Both the position numbers and the translations under genes were made by a program. A stretch of DNA of 64,000 nt from Baylisascaris procyonis (taxonomy: Eukaryota > Nematoda > Chromadorea > Rhabditida > Ascarididae), in NCBI GenBank assembly GCA_037389465.1, contig JAZARR010000221.1, forward strand, positions 4,814,501 to 4,878,500, given 5' to 3'. Shown piece after piece: positions 28,101 through 38,153 of the stretch; position 1 is the stretch's first letter, and every line of letters begins with the position of its first letter. A model generated the notes under the pieces. It was given only the letters and a program-made list of their open reading frames with translations. It did not search any database and had not been told where the DNA came from.

Positions 28101-29639
28101 GAATGGTCGAAGCACATCACTTTCATCGGTTACGAGTGAAAACGATCGATATGGTCGGAAACGTTGTACATGGAAAGTGGTGTCACGTTGCTCAGATGGC
28201 TCATTAGGAAGAGGGATCATTAAAATTCGCCGTGTTGAAAGCATTAAAGCTATCAGTGATGCGAATGTTTTTGATGACAAAGAAAGAAATGGAACTGCGA
28301 TCCGGTCCAATGAAGATTCTGCTGTATCTATGCCAGTTTACACTTTGAGTGTGGAACAACTTGAGGCGTTGAGGCCAAAACGGAATGGCGAAAGCAGTCG
28401 ATTGGAGGCAAAAGGAGCTTCTAAGCCAGCTATAGAGCAGCAACCAATCATGGCCGATGAGCTAATGGATTGTTCTGATGTGGAGCCTTTCGCAGCTGAC
28501 TCCAGTATGGAGCAGACAGCTGCACAGAAATCAGCAGAAAGCGATGAGCAACAAAAAGTTCGTGACGGGAACATGGATTCAGATCAGCGGTCGATGAATG
28601 TGCATGTAAGTAGCGCTTTTTTCATATTGTGTTGAAAATAGTCTTGCGCTGGTAAAATTTAGCCGATTCGTTCACAACGGAAATGTTTTTTGAGGTTAAG
28701 GTGGCAGGAATTTTGCTTGTCACTGATAAAAAGTTTACAGGGAATTACTAATTGATTAGCTGAGTTTTGACAATTTTTCTTGATTTATTCAATGATTTCT
28801 AATGATTTACTCACCAATTCGTTGATAAGATTTTCATAATCATTTTCTATATGAATGATCTCAATGTGTTACATTCTTAAGGCGCATGAATTCAGAGTTA
28901 TGCAAAACTTACCTATTAACTAGTGAGTAGATTTTTGCATCCTTTTTTTTGTTGATGTAGAATTAGAAATTGAATATGAGTATTTATTTCAGAATGGAAC
29001 AGATCCGATGTTATCTTCATCTCATCTCGCATCGCTTCCTGAAAGGTTTCTATAAAGTTTGTTTGATTTGTGGCACCACTGCTATGCCTACTTATTGGTG
29101 GCATTTCTCTTTTGCGGCTTTCTTTCGCAAAAAAAAAAAAACTTCTCTTGGGCGATGATCGTAGTATTGCTGTCGCTAGTTTCCTCTCGTATTTTAAAAT
29201 TATTTATTTGTTGAAATATTGATAAGCCCTTAAATTGTGCATCTTTGTGGTTGTGCTACTTCCTCTCACTGACTCTTTTGCTTCGAAAAATCCTCAAAAA
29301 CTGAAAGTCTTTAGTCTCATCTCTTTGTTCCTATTATGACACACATGAAATGGAATAGCTTTAAAAGAATTTGTTGAGTAGGCTAAGCGAAAAGTTATCA
29401 TTGAAATATGCAAACGTATTTGATCGAATTATTTTTACAGTGATCGGCTAAATATTGAAACGATTGCGGAGAAATTATCGCAATATATGGAATCCTGTTT
29501 GACGACGAAACAACAAAAACTTTGCTGTAAGCGAGTTCTAGAAGTACTCGATACGGCTTTCGCCTATAAAACGGTGGCGATTGGCGGCAACAGTTGTATG
29601 AAGGCGAAGATGGATACGACAAATGGCGGAGTCTTATAA
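22165..29639 (+). CDS. Uncharacterised 681-residue protein
   Basis: Not recognised. Six exons join in phase: 22165-22698, 23297-23440, 25930-26050, 27611-28605, 28993-29045, 29441-29639. The product is mostly polar and low in complexity, rich in Ser, Glu, Asp, Asn and Gln. Three parts look ordered: residues about 150-226 (LDLSAVRDAAFQQMQSMANK, then FATISQFRRWFSKENA), an acidic segment at about 236-252 (EKQEEDEDDDIQVIWPLHV), and a helical, Cys-containing C-terminus at about 617-660 (IAEKLSQYMESC ... KRVLEVLDTAFAY). No signal peptide or membrane segment is seen, so a nuclear or cytoplasmic role is possible. The C-terminal helix faintly recalls BESS-type motifs, but I do not claim that family. 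The start is the first ATG after an acceptor; an extra upstream exon is possible. Intron 2 hosts a LINE fragment. Confidence 0.75.
23031..23045. repeat. G15 homopolymer
   Basis: Fifteen consecutive G in intron 1 of the uncharacterised gene. Runs like this are prone to length error in assembly; it has no coding role. Confidence 0.9.
24850..25470 (+). mobile_element. Decayed non-LTR retrotransposon (CR1/jockey-like LINE), 3' end of reverse transcriptase
   Basis: In intron 2 of the uncharacterised gene, same strand. The frame 24893-25210 carries the conserved tail of a LINE reverse transcriptase: YRRPILEFCTLVWSL corresponds to the usual YVRPILEYxxxVWSP block, followed by KIFDLESPEYRKLNLDLIIY corresponding to LxLESLExRRLRxDLI. 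After a frameshift, 25216-25329 reads AVIVNALTSLAFEMLLSGFD, the terminal Phe-Lys-Leu type motif, then a stop. AT-rich sequence with TAAATAAATAAT near 25453 may be the 3' tail. The 5' part (endonuclease, catalytic YADD box) is missing, so the copy is dead. The clade assignment rests on remembered motif layout only. Confidence 0.72.
26380..26898 (-). other. 172-codon open frame opposite intron 3 of the uncharacterised gene
   Basis: An open frame far longer than expected by chance in DNA this AT-rich, lying antisense in the intron between exons 25930-26050 and 27611-28605. The predicted peptide is Cys- and hydrophobic-rich with no domain I know. The surrounding block (about 26380-26800) is less AT-rich than the flanks. 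It may be an old inserted element rather than a gene. Confidence 0.25.
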
Positions 29640-30015
29640 ATGATCTCATTCCGGCAGCATTGTTTTTTTTTTTTTTTTTTTGGATTCTTCTGCGGGTTCT
29701 TCGTGATTTGCAATTCAATTAGCTAACCTCATTTAATGCCACCATACCTTTGATCATTAAGTTGTCATCTCTAGTATAGACCTAGAATAGTTATTTTATT
29801 AATGCTTCCACATCAACGAATTTCTTTAGCTGTGACCTATGTTGCAAATGCATCGCTATATAATTGAGCTAGTTCCATGTGTGGCATTGATGTTCGAAGG
29901 TGGGTCTAGGATTTCAGTTGTTGAAAGTATACCTGCGCTGTATTAGTAGGTTTGAGAGGAAAAAGATGTGCTTTTGAATATTTGGGATTGAGACGAATCA
30001 AGTATTGTTTTTGAG

Positions 30016-30021
30016 AATAAA
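30016..30021 (+). promoter_or_regulatory. AATAAA, candidate poly(A) signal of the uncharacterised gene
   Basis: First clear AATAAA after the stop at 29639, about 380 bases downstream. It is plausible but distant. Confidence 0.35.
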
Positions 30022-32282
30022 CTAGTAAAACTATCCCCGTACACTCTCAAATGTTTAGGAGGAGAGAGGATATGGAGGAGGTGCATTTTCTTTTTTTTTT
30101 CTGGTCACGGCATAACCATATTTGTGGCCTTATTGTTCGCGTTTTCAAAAGCGAAGTTTTTTTGTGTATATATAAACCACTTTATATGGGATCTCTTCGT
30201 CTTTGAAATGTTTCTGTGGTGTTTCTTCGCATTTAATGAAATGTTTTATGTATATTTTTCCGTTGATTATGCTGTCGTTTTTTGTCCTACATTCACCGTC
30301 AGTATGCTAATGTGTTGAACTCTGTTCTACTTCTAAATTTGCTTGCTCATCTGTATTCCGGGTTTTTTAGACATTTTTTTCGTCATTGTTGACTATATGC
30401 CCAATTATCGCCCATAATTTCAGTAAAATTTATTCTCCTTTGGTTAACAAAAGAAATGGAGAGAAAGTTGGCAAGCCTCAAGCCAAAATTTGCCATTGAA
30501 GTGTTGAGTATGGCACCGAAGAGGCAACTCAAGATAGCTACTTGTGATTTAAAACTTTATTGTTAGAGTCGATCCTCGTTTATTGTCCTTGACGTATTGT
30601 CATTGACTGATTAATTTATGTGTTCTTGTATCGCCTTAGGCGATATCTGGGTCCTATGTAAGTCGGCGGGCTTCGGTTCGTTTACATGTCTTCTTTTCGA
30701 CTTGTGTTTTGAAGGCTATGGTATTGCACCATGAATTACTTCTTCGTTCTGATTTTACTCTTGCATATCGTCATCGACAGACAGTCATCGGCTCTTGCCC
30801 TTACGTACACGCGGTCCTCTCAACGCTGTCGTCTCCACTCACAACATAAGGAAAAACAAAAAAAAGGGCATTTACGTTTCACAAAACATTCAATGTTAAA
30901 GAAATATGAGGTAGTGACTTGCGCATTTCGAGAAATTTTCGTCGAACGGATTAATTCCCATTTATTGCTTATAGCTTCAATGGGCAAATGTCAAAGATTT
31001 GCTTCATGAAGCTGTGTGAACTAAATGAAACGGATAAAGTAACCATACGGGCGGTTATCGACTTTTATCACTTATCAAATGATATATTCGTTATCAATTC
31101 TTAATTATTGTTAGAATAAAACTCTTGTTGTGGAATTGCTTACTTGACTTTCTTGTGAAATGAGAGTTGCTTTCTACGACTTAAAAATGTTTATCGACTC
31201 TGCCATTGAGCTGAATAATTTCTCGTTGTAATTTTATGTGTTCTGCAAAGAAAATCATTCGACGGTTCATTAGTGCGTTTTTTTTTTTTTTTGTACAGTT
31301 GCGTTCGTTATATTTTAGTTTTTATTTAACTCTATTCTATACGTTTTCAAATAATAATATTTGAGTGGTATGTGTATTTGAGATAAAAATGGATAAATGC
31401 AACAATATACCAGTAAATATGGTTTTATTCAAAAGTTGTAGTAAGATAACCGTTAGTTAACTGAACACCTTTATGCCAATAGATGTTGAACATCGCATTA
31501 TTCTCGGCGTCAATATTATTGAAGGCTTTCTTTCATTCAAGAAAAAAGGGTTTTATTGCTATGCCCTATCCATTCTTGCAATTCAACTTGTCTTTATTTC
31601 TGTTTTTCGTCGGGTAGTGGTGATTTCAATTTGACAACTAGAAAGTTGCGGCATAAAATTTGGTCTATATGAGGCTTTGATGATCATTTTTGTTGCGTTT
31701 ATTTCTTTCTCTCATGTGTTATACTACCTTAGGCTTGTCAGTGAAAATTTTCCGATTCTTTTGCAACCACCTGAGCTACCAGTTGCCTACTTAGACGCAT
31801 CTGTGTTACGCATTGTTCCGGCTGTTTAAGCTCTAGTGCGGTAGGCTTACTCGGTAGACTAAATTGATTGCTCATAAACCTTTAGGCTACTGTTGTTTAT
31901 CTTTGTATTTTATTTTATCCATTGCCCAGAAAGTAGTTAATCCAATCAACTCAGCACGCATATATGACCATAATTCTTGGAACTCGGACTGTTGTATGAC
32001 GAGTGATATTTATCGAATTAGGATTGTTGGAATGTGGGGAAAATTTTTGGTTGTATACCTGCAAACACCCCGCCGTTGGTCTTTTGTTTCTGTCATACGC
32101 GATCTTCAAATGCCCATGGGCAAAGAAAACATTCCCTTGGCAGATATCCGTCTCTTGTCATATATTTGAAACCATAAATGGTGAGTGAGGATGATAGTTT
32201 GATTTTAGTGCGTTAATAAAATTGTTTCATCGTCAAAAAAATGTTGAAGATGGCAACAATTGATGCATAACAATAATCGAAA
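30022..32282. other. Intergenic DNA before msrB
   Basis: AT-rich, with T runs near 30090 and 31280. Apart from the small open frame at 30731-31009 it shows nothing gene-like. No tRNA or repeat family was recognised. Confidence 0.5.
30731..31009 (+). CDS. Possible small secreted protein (92 residues), speculative
   Basis: Not recognised. The ATG is in the context CACCATG and the first 23 residues (MNYFFVLILLLHIVIDRQ, then SSALA) look like a cleavable signal peptide with an Ala-X-Ala-like end. The rest is basic, with three Cys residues, and includes MLKKYEVVTCAFREIFVERI and INSHLLLIASMGKCQRF. No intron is needed. It stands alone between the uncharacterised gene and msrB. Chance open frames of this size are expected in the window, so this is a candidate only. 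Confidence 0.22.
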   Translation: MNYFFVLILLLHIVIDRQSSALALTYTRSSQRCRLHSQHKEKQKKGHLRFTKHSMLKKYEVVTCAFREIFVERINSHLLLIASMGKCQRFAS

Positions 32283-32289
32283 TTTTCAG
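32283..32289 (+). promoter_or_regulatory. TTTTCAG acceptor, likely SL trans-splice site of msrB
   Basis: A consensus nematode 3' splice site lies 50 bases before the msrB ATG, with no earlier exon visible. This fits a trans-splice acceptor giving a short 5' leader. Inference. Confidence 0.45.
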
Positions 32290-32339
32290 AAATCATTTTC
32301 CACTAAAATTGGCGTATTTTTCGACGAATAGGTCGAAAG

Positions 32340-35300
32340 ATGTCATGCAATTGCGCGGATACGTTACCAAAGAGTGATGAAGAATGGCGCAAAATACTAA
32401 CTCCGGAGCAATATAAAATTCTCAGGTACAATTTGCTCATTTCATTTTTGAGATATATTTGTAGATGAAATGCATTTATTTACATATAAATGAAATTTTA
32501 TTTGAATCTGCATATCGATGAAATCTGCATGGAAAAATAGAATACAGTTGAAATTATAGATTTATATATGAGCGGTAAAACTGTTATTTTGCAGACGTAT
32601 GATCGATAGATGTAGTAATAGAATTTTTGGTTTAATTACCCAAGTTTGGAGTTGATGTGCTATGACCAAAGCTCAAAGAGCCAAAACGTCAGCATAAATT
32701 ATTGTTCCATCTTGGCACATGAACCAAAAAATACTACTATATTTATATATTTATTAGATGCACATAAACGTTTTAATTCCTTTTATTAGTTTTAACAGTA
32801 AATATTTAGATCAATGTCGGAATGATGTCTATTTGTTTCTTTGAAATTTTTTGCTCACTTAGAAAATTTTATGTGCACTGCCAAAGTGGATTACAAAATA
32901 CTCTTCTATTGGTTAGGCTTTTTTTTATTTGGAAAATAAAATATTACTATTTGAAGAGAAGGAAAGATGAGAAATAAAATGTTATCTTTTATTGAGTGTT
33001 TTTGACGTTAAATTCCACACTTATAACCTCGTTGATTATTTTTATGCGTTTTATATTTGTAGAGAATATTCTAAGTTTGCATTTATAAAGAGTATTTTAA
33101 ATTTACATTTGTAAAGAGCATTATACCGATATTATGTCTGTTGTCGCAATGCTAATTTGCATATATTTATGTGTTATTTGTTGTATATATGTGTATATGT
33201 GTCCGCTAATTATCGAATCTTGAGTTAAGAAATATGCTGCCTATAATGAAAATCACACATCAATCTTCTCTTTCACATTCCACACTAATAAATCAGTTAG
33301 GGAAGGTGCTATAGAAATCTAAAGATGAACAAATTTACATAAATTTTTACTGTCTTTCTAAATTCAACAAAATGAATAGTCTTTAACGGAGGGTTTATGC
33401 AAGCGATTAGTTTAAATAAAACAAGAGAGCATCGTTTCATTTATTTATTGTTAGCTTTCAACATATGAGGGTAATTAATCCAAAAAGCGGAATTCAAAAA
33501 CACATTTCCTACCAGCTGTTCTAGTAAGCCTCGTTATTTGTTTTAAGTTTACTGCAAACTAAAGTAGTAATAGCCGCAATAACTAATTCTGGTATTAGTA
33601 CTTATTATTACTGCTACTATTTTCATTACTATTGCAAGTAGCACCACCCATATTACTGCTAAAAGTACCAATTATACTTGAAAGCGATATTTTAGAGAGT
33701 CAGGAACCGAAGAGCCAAAAAGTGGAAAATACGATAAATTCTATGAACCTGGACATTATGTATGCGTCGGATGTGGTACAACATTGTTTCAGTGAGTTTT
33801 CTATTATTTCTTATATTCGTTTAATATCCTATACTTGTAAAAGGATATTACAGTATGAAGTTATTACAGTATATTACATATTACGAGTCTTCTAAAAATT
33901 TCCCCTCAAAAATTATAAAAAATATATAGTAGTAATTTGAATCTTTAATGAAATCACTTTCTCGATTTATTCTAAGTAAAAAGAAATGTAACATTTTATA
34001 TTGTTTGCCAATGAAATAACATTTTTATGCTGTGGAAATATTTAGTACTGAGCCTAAAACACAAGAGAAATCAACGATTCGATATTCAACTGTTCAGATT
34101 TTATTCGTTATGATCGTTTATTTTTTATTTATTCGGCATAGTTCAATGGTTCGATATACACGATACAGCAAGAAAGGCGTTTAACGGCCGTCTGGTCACT
34201 ATTTCTAATATATTATTTAACGTATTTCTTGAAAGATACTTATCAATTTCGATGTTTTTATTCTTTAATGCTATGGCTTAGGTATTGCTAATTACGTCTA
34301 AACTTTAGACAGTCTCATCGATTCCTCATTTACAAATCTTTTAGAATTATTCCACGTACAAAGGCTACAATTGTACTTTATGTAATGATTCCGAATTTGA
34401 AATAATTAATAAACTTTAAAAAATTTCTCAATTTTTTTTTTTTGAAATTTTCCCCTTTCATAATAGAGCAGCAGTTTGTTGTGTATTGTTTTTTTAGTTG
34501 TATATGCATTTCTTTTTACGTTAATAGATCCGAAACGAAATATAATAGTGGTAGTGGATGGCCATCGTTTAATGCAGCTGTTAACGAAGCCGATAATATC
34601 ATTCGACTTCCCGACTTATCGATACCGGATAGACCTCGCGTTGAAGTTAGATGTAAGAAGGTTCGTATTACGATGAAATTTTTTTTATTGTCTATAATTT
34701 TCACCCTAATTTTTCAAATATGTCTATTGTTAAATTTTTAAAACTTCGTCGAGAATAAAAACCCTGTACTTTAGGAAATTAGACCATAGAATAAGCGGCT
34801 TGTGCTTGAGACCTAGAAATACTTCAAACGAAAGTGATCTCAATATCCCATTCCCTTCCTCTTTCTTGAATAAAATCCATAAAAATCATCCCTATCCATC
34901 TGCTTCATTAACTAAAAAATCTTATTACTTCTATAGGCAGTCAAAATTTAGCGGAAGATAATATCCTCTCATGGAGAAACACCTTTCGAACATTTCGGTA
35001 GATTCATAATTTCAGTATTTTTATTCTTTATAATACAGTCGATATTGTTCTGTTTATATGGTTATTTAAAATATTATTTCTTTGAAATTTTTACTATTGA
35101 AGCCATAATTTTTTGATATAGGTGGCGAAGATTTTTCGTTGAGTTACATAGGCAATAAAGAGAAGGATAGTAAGAGTGGGTTAGTTCGTATTGTGTTGCA
35201 ATTATTGCACACATTGCATGTGATAGTTAGGCATTTAATTTATTGGTTATGCAAATTTATCACTATATAATGTCACTAAATTTTTCAAAAATATTCACAC

Positions 35301-35657
35301 AAAAAGCAACTCGGCAAAAATTCGTCCATCATACTCAATGACATTACTTAAGCTGCTGTTTCAAGTAGAAAAATATGTCTAAGCTTAACGTTATAATAAA
35401 TAAGTGATATGTATTATAAATTAATTAATAAATAAATAATTATAAATAAATTAATGAATAAAAATATGTCTTAACGTTATATAATAAATAAGCTTTCATT
35501 ATAATAAACAATAGACGCATAAGCATAAGTGAAGAGTAATGCGATAGTTTTTCAGTGCAATGGACATTTGGGACATGTCTTTCAAGATGGACCTGCGCCA
35601 ACAGGTGAACGCTTCTGCATTAATAGCATTGTTATTCGACATGTTCCCAACTCTTAG
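32340..35657 (+). CDS. msrb: Peptide-methionine (R)-S-oxide reductase B
   Basis: Reduces the R epimer of methionine sulfoxide in proteins, repairing oxidative damage. Exons 32340-32425, 33696-33791, 34528-34660 and 35556-35657 join in phase to 138 residues, the normal size of a single-domain MsrB. Residues [13 protein letters not shown] (29-41) match the conserved start of the fold. Two CxxC pairs bind zinc: C52/C55 in CVGCG and C103/C106 in CKKC, the latter split by intron 3. SGSGWPSF (68-75) is the substrate pocket signature. [20 protein letters not shown] carries the catalytic cysteine C126, so this is the Cys and not the selenocysteine form. No mitochondrial or secretory leader is evident. 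The ATG at 32340 is the first after the TTTTCAG acceptor. Intron 1 contains an SL1-like sequence. Confidence 0.95.
32629..32651 (+). other. SL1 spliced-leader-like sequence inside msrB intron 1
   Basis: The 20 bases GGTTTAATTACCCAAGTTTG are identical to the first 20 of the 22-base nematode SL1 leader; they are followed by GAG where SL1 has AG, one extra G. The base context after it is TTGATG, not the GTAAA-type donor of an SL RNA gene, and the rest of the SL RNA (stem, Sm site AATTTTGG) is not seen downstream. It is therefore not a working SL RNA gene. It may be a relic SL RNA copy or the 5' end of a reverse-transcribed, trans-spliced mRNA: an ATG follows at 32654 and opens 43 codons. Confidence 0.85.
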
Positions 35658-35869
35658 TGATCCAATATGTTTCCACTAGTCGTATCTCGAAGTTTTTTTT
35701 TTTTTTTATTGACATAATTGGACCAACAATGAAATAGAAATATATATTCCTTTGCAGCAATTCGTGAATCTAATTTTGAAAATGCTGTCTATTTTCTTCG
35801 AAAATATCAGACCTGTTTGACTTCTTTTCTATTAATTTCTTTTCTTCAGGCCTAACTTACTTTTTTATT

Positions 35870-35875
35870 AATAAA
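35870..35875 (+). promoter_or_regulatory. AATAAA, candidate poly(A) signal of msrB
   Basis: AATAAA within TTAATAAAATTTG, 213 bases after the msrB stop codon. Confidence 0.4.
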
Positions 35876-36159
35876 ATTTGAAATCTTCAAGTCTAGCTTA
35901 CTATGAAATCGTAAATATCTCGTTGATTATCTCGGAATTTGCTAAAAAATATGTACTCAAAAGTGGATAACGAATGGAATTTGCCAACATCAAAAATTTC
36001 CCCAAATAGTGAGAAGTCACGTTTTATGTGTAACGACTGCAAAATAGGAATTTATTCTCACTGAGGTTGAAGTATATTTACATCAGTTTTTTCCATTTGA
36101 AGCGAGGATTTCGAGCTGATTTTGGCTAAAGAAGCTCTGTTTTCTAACGACCAATGCAA

Positions 36160-36236
36160 GTCTTGTCGGTAGATGAGTGCAAATATCTGACCTTTCGTTC
36201 GCTGGATGAATGCTATACGACTGAGCTATCGTGAGT
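36160..36236 (-). pseudogene. tRNA-like remnant (possibly tRNA-Ala-derived)
   Basis: Read on the minus strand, TAGCTCAGTCGTATAGC matches a tRNA D-arm and A box. It is followed by a nearly pairing anticodon arm, TTCAT-CCAGCGA-ACGAA, which puts AGC at the anticodon position, and by a possible T arm, AGATA-TTTGCAC-TCATCT. The B box GGTTCGA is lost, U33 is changed and the acceptor ends do not pair, so this is at best a decayed tRNA or a tRNA-derived SINE head. Confidence 0.4.
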
Positions 36237-38054
36237 GTCTGAATTTGATGTTTTTTTTTTTGCTCAATTTCGCACTTTTTTGGGCCCTTCTGTCTGTTTC
36301 CTTTCTTCGAATTCAGTTCGTGCTAAAGTTCCAGATGCATCCTCTCTACCAGTCGTAGACTATCATTTAAAATCTAACATATCTCTAAGACAATTAAAAA
36401 TTTCAAGACATCGGCTCGTCTGTCACTTATTTTTATGGAATTGTTCCGTAGTGAAATGATATAGGCGCAAAGATTTCGTGAAATATAAGTTTATTCGAAA
36501 AAGGCAAATAAAATGGCCACTCAACGGAACCTTAACATCACCACAACACCACAGACAAATCATTCCAAAACAACAATCGTTAACTACCTAGTAAAACGAT
36601 AAAATACCCATAAGAATAGGAAAGAAAAGTGTGGGTAAAACGTAGCTATGACCATTTGTTTCCTTCATGGGTAGACTAGCAGAAACTTGAAAAAAAATAG
36701 GCAGAATAGCCGCCTTTTAGAGAAGAACGGCGACGAATATAACGCATTTCATGAATCTGCCCGGGAAGTTCCGAGTCATGACCTCATGCTAGTCATTAAG
36801 ATTAAACCGCGTTTTACCCACCATTCAAGGAAAGAACATTTTCACATTAGAATTTGGCAAGCAGTAAAGAACCATCCACATATGAATTATTTCATCACAT
36901 AAGCCACCAATAGCCAATAATCGTGCATTATTGAGTAAAGAATAATATCACATTGTTGAGCATATCGCTCTGGAAATTTAAAAAAAAATTGTTGGGATTT
37001 AATTTTCCCACATTTTCCCATAAGTAACGGATTTCCCATTCTTTTTCAATAAAACGATAACAATTTACTAATCTATATACGTAAATATATTACGCCTCGA
37101 TGATTGTCTTCGTTAACCGTCTATAAAGGCAGTACTCAGAATATAGGAATCGAGACGAAGCAGTAATTTCAAAGGCGACGAACAATGGTCTCACATTTTG
37201 CTGTAGGATAGTAAAGTTGGGAAGTAAATTGAATGAAATGTATCTATTTTACTTATTCCCTTCAAAATGTATCAGATTTCAAAAAAAAAAAAGGTTTGCC
37301 TTAAATAAGCAATACTTAGAGGGGTTGATTTCGTTTCTATTCGGATGAAAATATATGAAAGAGAACATCGATCCCATCCAATAGTTAAGACATCGGATGG
37401 AATCTTCATTATAAAAATCTCAACGGATATGCACTCTTAGGGAAGTTAACGCAAACATACAACACAATAATCACTTAGCGTTTTTAATATTAGACGCTCA
37501 AATAAATCGTTATACGATAATATAGCTAGAAATAACTGAAACTCCTTTAGTTTTATAACTTAGCACATACATGATGAGGGAATAACAAGAAATTTTCCAA
37601 GAACTTAAAACCTGGAATCTAAAAATAAAAACTGAAACAACTTAAAGTTTTCTGACCGACTCATGTTCTGCCTATGAAGACTATGCAAAATGAAGACTAT
37701 GCGCATCTTATAACTATTTCTCGACATGAAGTCTAGAAGAACGGAGATGTGCATAAAATTTCTATTGGTGCAGAACATTACGTGTTAGGGGCTATCAACA
37801 ACCATCAAAACACAATCACCAATATAAGATAGGATATAGCGTTCTACCTCGCCATATATTCCACTAGAATTAGGCATTTTATACGTAATTCACTCTTCTA
37901 CATCTCACAAGCTGTCCACGAAAAATGCAAATAATTTAATAAAACATTCAAAGCAAAAATTTAAAGGAATACTAAACAGAAGAATTCCACAAAAGTTAAG
38001 AAACGTTCAGGGAAATTTTCTCCAAAAAGTAGGTGGATTAAAGATATCCGTGGA

Positions 38055-38060
38055 TTTATT
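38055..38060 (-). promoter_or_regulatory. rab-33: AATAAA poly(A) signal of rab-33
   Basis: AATAAA on the minus strand, 94 bases after the rab-33 stop codon. Confidence 0.6.
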
Positions 38061-38153
38061 CGTCCGATTTGTGAGGATTTTTTTTTTTTTTTTGCATATC
38101 TTATGGGAAGATGTAAATTTTACATGCAGTGTGAAACAAGAAAGCGCATAAAT

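Larger units (their letters stand above)
35658..38054. other. Intergenic DNA between msrB and rab-33 (convergent genes)
   Basis: AT-rich. It holds the msrB poly(A) signal candidate and a degenerate tRNA-like stretch; the rest shows no frame with splice sites and no recognisable repeat. Confidence 0.5.
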
